In this document: in pieces, positions 1-7,155 of the stretch
How the letters are laid out: the number at the start of each line of letters is the position of its first letter
How positions within the stretch are numbered: position 1 is the first letter of the stretch
Assembly (NCBI GenBank): GCA_039821555.1
Contig: JBCBNX010000009.1
Span: 1-64,000, forward strand
Length of the DNA: 64,000 nt
DNA from: Bacteroidota bacterium
Lineage (GTDB): Bacteria; Bacteroidota; Rhodothermia; Rhodothermales; Rubricoccaceae
Direction of reading: 5' to 3'
Notes under the pieces: model-generated
What the model was told of the DNA's origin: nothing
Databases searched by the model: none
Seen by the model: only the letters and a program-made list of their open reading frames with translations
Program-made: the position numbers and the translations under genes

Positions 1-205
1 AGGGCGTGTCGCTTGGGTGGCATCGGCGTGGCTTGGAAAAGCGCCGAAGTTACCTCACATTTTCCAGACAGAGCCTAGCGAGACTGCTAAGAACGCAGGA
101 TGGCTTCTCAAAGCTGTGGTCGCGAAAGACCGCAGGCGGTTTGATACGAAAAAAGAGGCGCAGACTCGCCAGTATCGATGGACAGAGGACTTAGGAACGG
201 ACTGA
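1..205 (+). CDS. possible 3' end of a gene cut by the left edge
   Basis: Frame 2 is open from the left edge to a TGA at 203-205. Its hydrophilic C-terminus (reading ...WLLKAVVAKDRRRFDTKKEAQ...) looks more protein-like than the other open frame here, and its codons are less GC-rich than those of the genes that follow. It ends 6 bp before the convergent lipoprotein gene. I recognise no family. Frame 3 is also open in this stretch, so the coding assignment is uncertain. Confidence 0.3.
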   Translation, partial: GRVAWVASAWLGKAPKLPHIFQTEPSETAKNAGWLLKAVVAKDRRRFDTKKEAQTRQYRWTEDLGTD

Positions 206-211
206 TGTTCG

Positions 212-874
212 TCACGCCTCCACGTTCACGTTGCGCATCGCGGCGAGGGCGGCGAGGCCGTGGGCGCGCAGGAGGTCCTTGATCGTGTCCATCGGCACGC
301 GGCCTTCGGCGGAGACGAGAAAGCGGCCCGCGACGATGACCTGCAGCTCGGCATAGTCGCCGCGCACCTCCTCATAGGCCCGGTGCCCCTCGAACTCGGT
401 CGTCCGCTCGTAGCCCTCGCTCGACTCCCGGTCGATGGTGACGCCCATCCAGCCCACGCCGAACATCGTCAGTTGCGGGAACGTGCCGAGGTCCACGATA
501 TCGACCTCCACGTCGGTGCCCGCGTCGTCCTCAAACGTGGACGCAACGCGCGATACGGACATGCCCATCGCGCCTTCGGTGGCGCCTTCGATCTCAGTGC
601 GTGTCAACCCCGCAGCTTCTTCAGGGACGAGCGCGCGGAGATCGCGGAAGTTGACGGGGGCAGAGGCGCGCCGCCCGTCTTCGCCGAACGCATCCTGGAT
701 CTGGTCCATGGCGTCGGCAATCGCGTCCTGCGGCGACTGCGGCGTGTCAGGGTCCGTTGCCTCGGTCGCAGTCGGACCGGCACCCGGCGCGTCGGCGGGG
801 TCTCCACACCCGCCGCACACGGCGAAGGTCAACAGCATGGCGAGACAGAGAACGGATGCAGTACTACGACACAT
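212..874 (-). CDS. putative secreted/lipoprotein of unknown function
   Basis: The 220-residue protein begins MCRSTASVLCLAMLLTFAV and has an early Cys-Gly-Gly-Cys, consistent with a signal peptide and probable lipidation, although the lipobox is not canonical. An acidic Pro/Asp/Thr-rich linker follows, then a roughly 150-residue globular part. The ATG at 872-874 was chosen because the longer open frame (to 1033) would overlap the next gene and lacks the signal peptide at its N-terminus. It lies downstream of the DprE2-like gene on the same strand. I recognise no family. Confidence 0.7.
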   Translation of the reverse strand: MCRSTASVLCLAMLLTFAVCGGCGDPADAPGAGPTATEATDPDTPQSPQDAIADAMDQIQDAFGEDGRRASAPVNFRDLRALVPEEAAGLTRTEIEGATEGAMGMSVSRVASTFEDDAGTDVEVDIVDLGTFPQLTMFGVGWMGVTIDRESSEGYERTTEFEGHRAYEEVRGDYAELQVIVAGRFLVSAEGRVPMDTIKDLLRAHGLAALAAMRNVNVEA

Positions 875-963
875 GGTATTGCAAACGGATGAGTTAGACC
901 GAGTCGCTATTCCAACGTACGACGCCTTGCTCGAACAACCCTCACCCCAGGATGTGATATCCG

Positions 964-1716
964 CTACAGTCCCAGCCGCTTGAAGACGCGCTCGGGCAGA
1001 TTCCGCAGCACGCCCATGATGGGCCGCCACCACGACGGCGTGTGGACGATGTCGCGGCCGCGCGTCATCGCGGCGTAGATGCGATCCGCCACATCCTCCG
1101 GCTCGGCGAAGAGGACGCCCTGCTCCAAGTGCGCCGTCATAGGCGTCTTGACGGGGCCCGGCTTTACGGTCAGCACGGTCACGCCCGCCGGAGCGAGTCG
1201 CACGCGTAGCCCTTCGAGGAACCGCGTCACAGCCGCCTTGGCCGCGCCGTAGACGTAGTTCTCGCGCCGCCCGCGGTCGCCCGCCACCGACGAAAGCACG
1301 GCGATCAGCCCGCGCCGCTCGGCTTCGAAGTAGGCGGCCACGGGCGTCAGCAGCGCCAGCACGCTCGTCGCGTTGACCTCGAAGGCGTACCGCATTGCCT
1401 CGACAGAACGCTCAGCCTTGGCTTGGTCGGGCAGCAGGCCGTGCGCCACCAGCACCGCGTCGATGCGGCCGAGGTGCGCCACGGCGGCGTCGAGGAGCGC
1501 TGGGTGGCGGTCGTAGTCAGTCGCGTCGAGGAGGAACGGCTCGGCGAGTGCCGCTCCATGGGCGAGGAGGTCGGCCGCAACGGCATCGAGCTTGGCCGGG
1601 TCGCGCGCAGCGAGCACGAACGACGCGCCCTCGGCGGCGAAGCGACGACACGTCTCGTGCGCGATGCGGGACGTGGCTCCCACGACGAGCAGACGACGGA
1701 CGGTGAGACGAGGCAT
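964..1716 (-). CDS. dprE2: SDR oxidoreductase, DprE2-like (decaprenylphosphoryl-2-keto-ribose reductase)
   Basis: A 250-residue short-chain dehydrogenase with a Rossmann glycine motif at the N-terminus (LLVVGATSRIAHETCRRF), a Ser in VLSSVAGDRGRRENYVYG and the YxxxK catalytic pair (YGAAK). The SVAG-x-R-x-R-R spacing before the Tyr resembles mycobacterial DprE2. DprE2 reduces the 2-keto intermediate made by DprE1 to give polyprenylphosphoryl-arabinose, using NADH. The next two genes upstream on the same strand encode DprE1-like and UbiA-like proteins, which supports the pathway call. Only a 35-bp repeat-like spacer separates it from the DprE1 gene. Another SDR role is possible if the true substrate differs. 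Confidence 0.8.
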   Translation of the reverse strand: MPRLTVRRLLVVGATSRIAHETCRRFAAEGASFVLAARDPAKLDAVAADLLAHGAALAEPFLLDATDYDRHPALLDAAVAHLGRIDAVLVAHGLLPDQAKAERSVEAMRYAFEVNATSVLALLTPVAAYFEAERRGLIAVLSSVAGDRGRRENYVYGAAKAAVTRFLEGLRVRLAPAGVTVLTVKPGPVKTPMTAHLEQGVLFAEPEDVADRIYAAMTRGRDIVHTPSWWRPIMGVLRNLPERVFKRLGL

Positions 1717-1720
1717 CCTG

Positions 1721-1750
1721 TGGGGTGTGGATGTGTGCGGGTGTGGACGT
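1721..1750 (+). repeat. GTGTGGACG-type degenerate repeat, copy a
   Basis: The spacer between the DprE1-like and DprE2-like genes reads as alternating GTGTGGATG / TGTGCGG / GTGTGGACGT units. The same vocabulary occurs at 9759-9795, 14852-14880, 23791-23820 and, inverted, at 23843-23882. I infer a dispersed simple-sequence family; its function is unknown. Confidence 0.55.
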
Positions 1751-1751
1751 A

Positions 1752-3080
1752 CTATGACTCCGATGCCGTGACGCGACGCCAGAAGGAGGACGAGAACTTC
1801 GGATCGACGTGCGCGCCGAAGGCCTCCCAGTCTGGGTACGACGCGCGAAACTGCGCAGGCGACATGACCGCGTCCTTCGCCGGATAGAGCGCGCCCCCCG
1901 CCTCGATGGCGATGGCGTTGAGGCGGCGCACGAGCGCGAGCGTCTCAGGGCCCCGATGCGGGAGGTCGAGCGCGAGCGTGATGCCGGGGCGCGGGAACGA
2001 GAGCAACCCCGGCGAGGGCACGTCGCCGAACGTCTTAAGCACGGCCAGAAACGATGCGGCCCCCGCTGCGCTGATCGCGGCGAGGAGCGCCTCCGTCACC
2101 GCCACGCCGTCCGCGAACGGAACCACGCACTGGTACTGTAAGAACCCGCGCCGCCCGTAGATCCGGTTCCAGTTGCCGACGGCGTCGAGCGGGTAGAAGA
2201 ACGGCTCGTAGTGCGTCTGGGAGCGAGCGACGTCGCGACGCTGGGCGTGGTAGTACACCGCGTTGAAGGCGCGCACCGTGAGCGCGTTGAGCGTGCCTGA
2301 GGGTACGTCGAACGGAGCGGCGAGCTTCTGTCTAAAGCGCGACGGCGCGGGCAAGCCGCCCGGCGCGTGGTGTCCCTGCATGAAGAGCCCTCGCCCCGCC
2401 GGCGAGAGCGCGTCGATCCAGGCGACGGTGTAGGGCTGGTCGGCCGCAGCCCCGGCGAGCGCCAGGAACTCCGGGAGCGAGCGGAAGCGCGTCCGCGTCA
2501 CCGCGATCTGGTCGCTCGGGATCGGGATCGCCTGGAACTCGGCCCACGTGATGAGCCCCGTCAGCCCTAGCCCGCCGATGGTGGCTCGGAAGAGATCGTC
2601 GTGCTCCCCGCTGGGCGTGAGGAGGAGGCGCTGCCCGTCGGACCGCACCAGTTCCATCGCCGTGACGAAGCGGCCGAACGTGCCCGCAATGTGGTGGTTC
2701 TTGCCATGCACGTCGTTGGCGATGGCCCCGCCGAGCGAGACGAACTTCGTCCCTGGAGTGACGGGCAGAAACCACCCGGCCGGGACGAGCACGTCGAGCA
2801 GCTTGGCAAGCGTCACGCCGGCCTCGGCCCGCACACGCCCCGTCACCCGGTCAAAGGCGATGAGCCGGTCGAGGCCGTCGGTGTCGAGCAGCACGCCGCC
2901 GCTGTTGAGACAGGCATCGCCGTAGGAGCGGCCTTGCCCGTAGGCCAGCACGGGCCGTTCGGACGCGCCGAGGTCGGGCAAGGCATCGCGCCACGCCAGC
3001 CGCTCCACAGCAGCCGGGCAGGCAACCGGGTAGCGGCCCCACGAGGCATAGTTCTTCGAGAGCAAGTCTGCCGGTGCCAT
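1752..3080 (-). CDS. dprE1: FAD-linked oxidase, DprE1-like (decaprenylphosphoryl-ribose 2-oxidase)
   Basis: The 442-residue protein has an FAD-binding (PCMH/VAO) N-terminal half with GQGRSYGDACLNSGG near residues 48-62 and HGKNHHIAGTFG near 125-136, where His130 corresponds to the flavin-contacting His of mycobacterial DprE1. The C-terminal substrate domain contains LYPAKD, with the conserved Lys near residue 402. The position matching the benzothiazinone-reactive Cys of M. tuberculosis DprE1 reads Ala (GITLALDLP, about residue 370). Family role: oxidation of polyprenylphosphoryl-ribose to the 2-keto form. It starts 3 bp after the UbiA-like gene, so the two are probably co-transcribed. The DprE1 label rests on motifs plus gene order. 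Confidence 0.82.
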   Translation of the reverse strand: MAPADLLSKNYASWGRYPVACPAAVERLAWRDALPDLGASERPVLAYGQGRSYGDACLNSGGVLLDTDGLDRLIAFDRVTGRVRAEAGVTLAKLLDVLVPAGWFLPVTPGTKFVSLGGAIANDVHGKNHHIAGTFGRFVTAMELVRSDGQRLLLTPSGEHDDLFRATIGGLGLTGLITWAEFQAIPIPSDQIAVTRTRFRSLPEFLALAGAAADQPYTVAWIDALSPAGRGLFMQGHHAPGGLPAPSRFRQKLAAPFDVPSGTLNALTVRAFNAVYYHAQRRDVARSQTHYEPFFYPLDAVGNWNRIYGRRGFLQYQCVVPFADGVAVTEALLAAISAAGAASFLAVLKTFGDVPSPGLLSFPRPGITLALDLPHRGPETLALVRRLNAIAIEAGGALYPAKDAVMSPAQFRASYPDWEAFGAHVDPKFSSSFWRRVTASES

Positions 3081-3083
3081 GAA

Positions 3084-4016
3084 CTAGATGCGTACGACGG
3101 CAGCGATGGCGACGAGCGCGGCGACCGCACCGAAGACGAGGTAGCTCGCCGGGTCCTTGACCGTGAACAGGATCGGGTCATCGTCCATGTCGCCGCGGTG
3201 GGCGAGCAGCCAGATCCGCATCTGCCAGTAGATCAGCAGCGGGCTCAGCAGCCACAGCAGCGCAGGCGACCGGTAGAGCATCATCACCTCGGGGCTGGTG
3301 AGGTAGAGCGCGAGGACGAGCACGGCGAGGTAGGCGCTCGTGGTGCCGAAGTTACGCAGCATGCCGAGGTCTTCCACCTGGTAGCCGCGGTTGTTGGCCC
3401 GCGCCTCGACGTTGGTTTCGAGGATGCGAAGCTCGGCGTAGCGCTTCACGAGGGCGAGCGCGAGGAAGAAGAAGAGCGAGAAGCTCAGCAGCCACTGCGA
3501 GATGGGGATGCCCGTGGCCGCGCCGCCCGCGAACACGCGCAGCGCGTAGAGCCCCGCGAGCACCAGCACGTCCACGATGGGCAGCCGTTTGAGCGCATAC
3601 GAATACGCGACCGTCGTCAGTAGATAGAGCCCGAGCACCGCCGCGAACGTGGCTGGGAGCTGCCACACGGCGAGCGCAAACCCGGCGGCCACGAGCGCCG
3701 GCGCGAGCACGTAGCCAACCTCCGGAGCAAGCGCACCCGATGCGAACGGGCGATGCCGCTTCGTAGGGTGCAGCCGGTCGGCCTCGCGGTCGACAAGGTC
3801 ATTGAGCACGTAGGTGCCACTGGCGCACAGGCTCAGCGCGAAGAAGGCGAGGCTGGCATCGAGCCACACGCTGACATCCATGAGCCGGTGGCCCATCAGC
3901 ATCGGCAGGAAGACGAGGCCGTTCTTCACCCACTGGTGCAGCCGTACCGCGCGCACCGCTGCCCAGCTCGGTGAAGGGGCTGTAGCTGCTGCGAGAGGCG
4001 ACGAGTTCGAGGCCAT
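3084..4016 (-). CDS. UbiA-family prenyltransferase (polyprenyl-phosphate phosphoribosyltransferase-like)
   Basis: A 310-residue polytopic membrane protein with the first Asp-rich UbiA motif NDLVDREAD followed by RLHPTKRHRPFASG, the signature seen in mycobacterial decaprenyl-phosphate phosphoribosyltransferase (Rv3806c). The second loop reads DVLVLAGLYALRVFAGG. The family enzyme joins phosphoribose from PRPP to a polyprenyl phosphate, the first step of decaprenylphosphoryl-arabinose synthesis. The ATG at 4014-4016 was preferred; an in-frame start at 4058 adds 14 residues. It heads the three-gene set followed by DprE1- and DprE2-like genes. Confidence 0.85.
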   Translation of the reverse strand: MASNSSPLAAATAPSPSWAAVRAVRLHQWVKNGLVFLPMLMGHRLMDVSVWLDASLAFFALSLCASGTYVLNDLVDREADRLHPTKRHRPFASGALAPEVGYVLAPALVAAGFALAVWQLPATFAAVLGLYLLTTVAYSYALKRLPIVDVLVLAGLYALRVFAGGAATGIPISQWLLSFSLFFFLALALVKRYAELRILETNVEARANNRGYQVEDLGMLRNFGTTSAYLAVLVLALYLTSPEVMMLYRSPALLWLLSPLLIYWQMRIWLLAHRGDMDDDPILFTVKDPASYLVFGAVAALVAIAAVVRI

Positions 4017-4075
4017 GTCAGTGTGGTGATCCAGCGCCGTCGAGTGGTGCGGTCGCAACCTACTCCGGCTTGCTG

Positions 4076-5302
4076 CTAGGCGACAACCGAATCGGCGTTC
4101 TCAGTAGGGTCGTAGTCTGCACGCTGCTCGACGCGCACGGCGGCCCGGCGAAACGCCCCGCTGCTGCCGAGCGCCATCGCGAGCGCGAGGACGACCAGAA
4201 TCGAAAACGATCCGCGCAGGCTTGTCGCCTCGGCCACGAAGCCGAGCAGCGGCGGGCCGAGCATGAAGCCCATGTAGCCCACACTCGTCACCGCCGCGAT
4301 GCCGACACCGCCCGCGAGCCCCGGCACGCGCCCGGCCGCGCGGAAGAGCGACGGCACCACGCCCGCAAAGCCAAGCCCCACCAGCCCAAATCCGACGACG
4401 GCCAGCGGAAGCACCGGTGCCACGAGGCACAGCACGAGGCCGACCGCGCCGAGGAGCGTACCGCCGCGCACGAGCCGCCGGTCGCCGAAGCGCGCCGTGA
4501 GCGCGTCCGCCGCGAAGCGCGCCGTCGCCATGCACCCCATGAACACGCCGAAGCCGAGCGCGGCCAGGCTCGCACTCGCGCCGTGCACGTCCTGGAGAAA
4601 CAGCGCGCTCCAGTCGCCCATCGCACCCTCGACGATCAGTCCGCAAAACGACAGCGCCGCGAGGCCCACGACTGGCCCACGTGGCAGCGTGAACGTAGGC
4701 TCGTCCGAGCCGATAGATGCCTGCGTCGCCGTGTCCGGCTCGTGCTGTCGCACGGCCCACCCCTGCGCAATCGCCATGCCTGCGAACACGACGCCCGCGG
4801 CTGTGAAGTGGACGAATAGAGAGACGTCGAGCGCGGCCATCGCCGCGCCAAGGCCTGCACCGAGCATGCCGCCGAGGCTGAACACGCCGTGGCACGCGCC
4901 GAGGATAGGCCGCCCGCCGCGCGTCTCGACCCCCACCGCCCAGGCGTTCATCGACACGTCCACGAGGCCGCTCGCGAGGCCGATGAGCACGAACGCCCCC
5001 GTGAGCGGCCACAGGCTCTCGGCGAGCCCCGGCCCGGCCTGCGACAGCCCCATCACCGCGAGGCCGAGCAGCGCGATGCGGTGCGCGCCATGCCTCGCCA
5101 CGAGGCTGCCCGTCGCCGACGCTGAGATCACGAGCCCGAGCGCCAAGCCGAGTAGGGCTGCGCCGAGTTGCGCCTCGTTCAGTCCCGTCTGCGCCTGGAT
5201 CTCGGGGATGCGCGCCGCCCAGCTTCCATAGAGCACGCCGACCGCCCCAAACGGGAGCACGGCCGAGCGCAGCAGCGGCGTCGAGAGGAAGTAGGGGACC
5301 AT
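4076..5302 (-). CDS. MFS transporter, YbjJ-like
   Basis: A roughly 408-residue hydrophobic protein with about 12 predicted membrane segments. The N-terminus (FGAVGVLYGSWAARIPEIQAQTGLNEAQLG) and the LVARHGAHR loop resemble the YbjJ-type major facilitator group, often annotated as a sugar or unknown-substrate transporter. The start at 5302 (MVPYFLSTPLL) removes a non-membrane N-terminal extension. It ends 60 bp before the UbiA-like gene on the same strand, so it could share a transcript with the arabinose-type genes. The substrate cannot be told from sequence. Confidence 0.8.
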   Translation of the reverse strand: MVPYFLSTPLLRSAVLPFGAVGVLYGSWAARIPEIQAQTGLNEAQLGAALLGLALGLVISASATGSLVARHGAHRIALLGLAVMGLSQAGPGLAESLWPLTGAFVLIGLASGLVDVSMNAWAVGVETRGGRPILGACHGVFSLGGMLGAGLGAAMAALDVSLFVHFTAAGVVFAGMAIAQGWAVRQHEPDTATQASIGSDEPTFTLPRGPVVGLAALSFCGLIVEGAMGDWSALFLQDVHGASASLAALGFGVFMGCMATARFAADALTARFGDRRLVRGGTLLGAVGLVLCLVAPVLPLAVVGFGLVGLGFAGVVPSLFRAAGRVPGLAGGVGIAAVTSVGYMGFMLGPPLLGFVAEATSLRGSFSILVVLALAMALGSSGAFRRAAVRVEQRADYDPTENADSVVA

Positions 5303-5363
5303 AGACAGCGAACGTTTCAGAACGTGCAAGATCCGACACGGACGCACCGCGCGCAGGCTTCGC

Positions 5364-6161
5364 TCAGCCCCTCGGCATCCCCTCGCTTCCTACAAGCGCG
5401 TCGAGGCCGTCGCAGAGCGCGTCGACGGCAGCCACCCGCTCGGCGGACGATGCCAAGAGGAGGGTTCGAACCTGCGCGTCGAAGCCGTCGGGGACGAGCG
5501 GGAGGCGCGAAGCGTGCCAGAGGAGCCGCTTTTCGCCGGGGTGCGGGGCGCGGTTGAGCGCGAAGAGCACGTCGAAAAAGCTCGCCAGCAGCGCAGTTGT
5601 GCGGTGGTTGACGCTCACCGCGTCGTCCCGGTCGACGGCGCGGGCGAGTTGGTAGCGAAACGAGGCCGTCGTCGTGCGGAGCAGCGGGTGGTTTTTCGCC
5701 ACGATAGCCTGGCGCAGCGGCTCGGGGTAGGGTTGCTGCGCCCGCGCGCGCAGCGCCGCGTACCACCCGTCGCGGTCGAAGAGCACCGCCGAGGTGCGGA
5801 CGTTGTGCCAGAGACAGGTCGAGGTGCCCACCGACGCCTCGTGGCGCACCAGCACCCGGTCGAGTTGGTCCTCGATCCACGACGGCGCGCGAAACATCGC
5901 GTCGAAGCGGCGGCCTGCGGTGTCGGTCCACTCGTCGCCCGGCTCGAAGAACGTGTTGCCGACTTCGGCGTGCTGCGCATCAGCCGGAACGACAGATCGG
6001 CGTTCGTTGAGCGAGAGGGGCGGGTCGGCGTAGACGTAGAGGTCGGCGTCGGCGTCCGGTCCGCCTGCGCCGGTGGCGAGCGAGCCGCCCAGCGCCACGG
6101 CACGGACGCTCGGAAACGCGGCGTAGCGGTCGGCGACGGCCTGGATGGCATCGGGCTGCAT
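5364..6161 (-). CDS. nucleotidyltransferase-like protein, DUF4037 type
   Basis: The 265-residue protein opens with a Pol-beta-superfamily signature: ALGGSLATG (about residues 23-31) followed by PDADADLYVY, which supplies the GS and D-x-D residues. The rest is helical and fits the DUF4037 architecture. Members are related to aminoglycoside nucleotidyltransferases, but the substrates of this branch are unknown. It starts 8 bp after the TMEM175-like gene on the same strand, suggesting a two-gene transcript. Confidence 0.72.
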   Translation of the reverse strand: MQPDAIQAVADRYAAFPSVRAVALGGSLATGAGGPDADADLYVYADPPLSLNERRSVVPADAQHAEVGNTFFEPGDEWTDTAGRRFDAMFRAPSWIEDQLDRVLVRHEASVGTSTCLWHNVRTSAVLFDRDGWYAALRARAQQPYPEPLRQAIVAKNHPLLRTTTASFRYQLARAVDRDDAVSVNHRTTALLASFFDVLFALNRAPHPGEKRLLWHASRLPLVPDGFDAQVRTLLLASSAERVAAVDALCDGLDALVGSEGMPRG

Positions 6162-6169
6162 GGACCTCC

Positions 6170-6934
6170 TCAGGCGACGAGTGAGGATTCCTCGTGTTCG
6201 CCCTCTAGACCTTGGTCGTTCTTGGCTACTGCACCAAGCGCTAGGTCTTCATCAGGCACCAGGTCACGCTCCGGCGCGCGCTCGCCCGACCACCAGCCGT
6301 GGACGCCACACAGCGGCCCGAGCAGCGCATAGATGAAGCCTGGCGCGCCGATCGTGAGCCCCCACCCCAGCACCGCTAGCGCAATCGACAGCAGCCCGAC
6401 GAGCACAAACAGCCCGTAGTGCCGCGCAAGCATCGCGGCCTCGTGACGCTCGTAGACGCTCAGCCCGAGCGCGTCGCGTCGACGATAGGCATGCCCATAC
6501 AGCAGCATCACGCACGCGAAGATGGCGACGAAGCCCACGCTGTAGAGCACGAACAGCAGTTGCAGATCGCCCTCCGACTGTAGGCCGAACTGCGCGCCGC
6601 CCGTGCCCATCACGAGCGCCGCCTGCATCTCGGCCATGAACTTGAGGGGGTAGACGTAGAACAGCACCACGAAGAGCAGCGCCGTGTTGAGGACCACCGT
6701 GAGGCCGTCGTCGAGGCCGTAGCGTCGGAAGAAGGCGTTGTGGACGCTCCAGATCAGCACGAGCGCGAGGAAGCTCACCCCGAACGCACCGAAGCCGCGC
6801 AGGTCGGCGACGAGTTCGGGGAACGTCTGCGGCACCTCCAGCGACACGACCAGCAGCGTCGCCGAGAAGCCAAACACGGCGTCGCTGAAGCCTTCGAGGC
6901 GGCTCACGGGGCGGGTGCGCTTCCAGGGCAGCAT
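6170..6934 (-). CDS. TMEM175-family (DUF1211) potassium-channel-like protein
   Basis: The 254-residue protein carries the family's RxxxFSD signature in its first membrane helix (RLEGFSDAVFGFSATLL). About six hydrophobic segments follow, including SFLALVLIWSVHNAFFRRYG. Prokaryotic TMEM175 proteins form tetrameric potassium-selective channels from one six-helix repeat, and the length fits. Its 3' end is 8 bp from the DUF4037 gene. The call is secure for the family; ion selectivity is inferred. Confidence 0.85.
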   Translation of the reverse strand: MLPWKRTRPVSRLEGFSDAVFGFSATLLVVSLEVPQTFPELVADLRGFGAFGVSFLALVLIWSVHNAFFRRYGLDDGLTVVLNTALLFVVLFYVYPLKFMAEMQAALVMGTGGAQFGLQSEGDLQLLFVLYSVGFVAIFACVMLLYGHAYRRRDALGLSVYERHEAAMLARHYGLFVLVGLLSIALAVLGWGLTIGAPGFIYALLGPLCGVHGWWSGERAPERDLVPDEDLALGAVAKNDQGLEGEHEESSLVA

Positions 6935-7155
6935 GGCACGGCGGCGGGGGGATCGGAACAGCGAAGGATAGCACGCCGCGCGCCATTAAGCTTCTTCGCG
7001 GAGTGACTTTGGCGGGAACGCCCGTGTGCGGCTTGCGTGAGACGCGCCCGGTTTCGCCCCTCTCCGCGCGCCGCTGACCCGCTGTTGGCACCCATCGCGC
7101 CTTAGGTTGGACGGCTCCCGCGAGCCCATCCGCACACGCTCATCCTCGCCCCTCT

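Noticed and set aside
5455..5480. GGTTCGAAC-like word resembling a tRNA T-loop
   Set aside because: It lies within the DUF4037 coding sequence and no acceptor or anticodon stem can be built around it.
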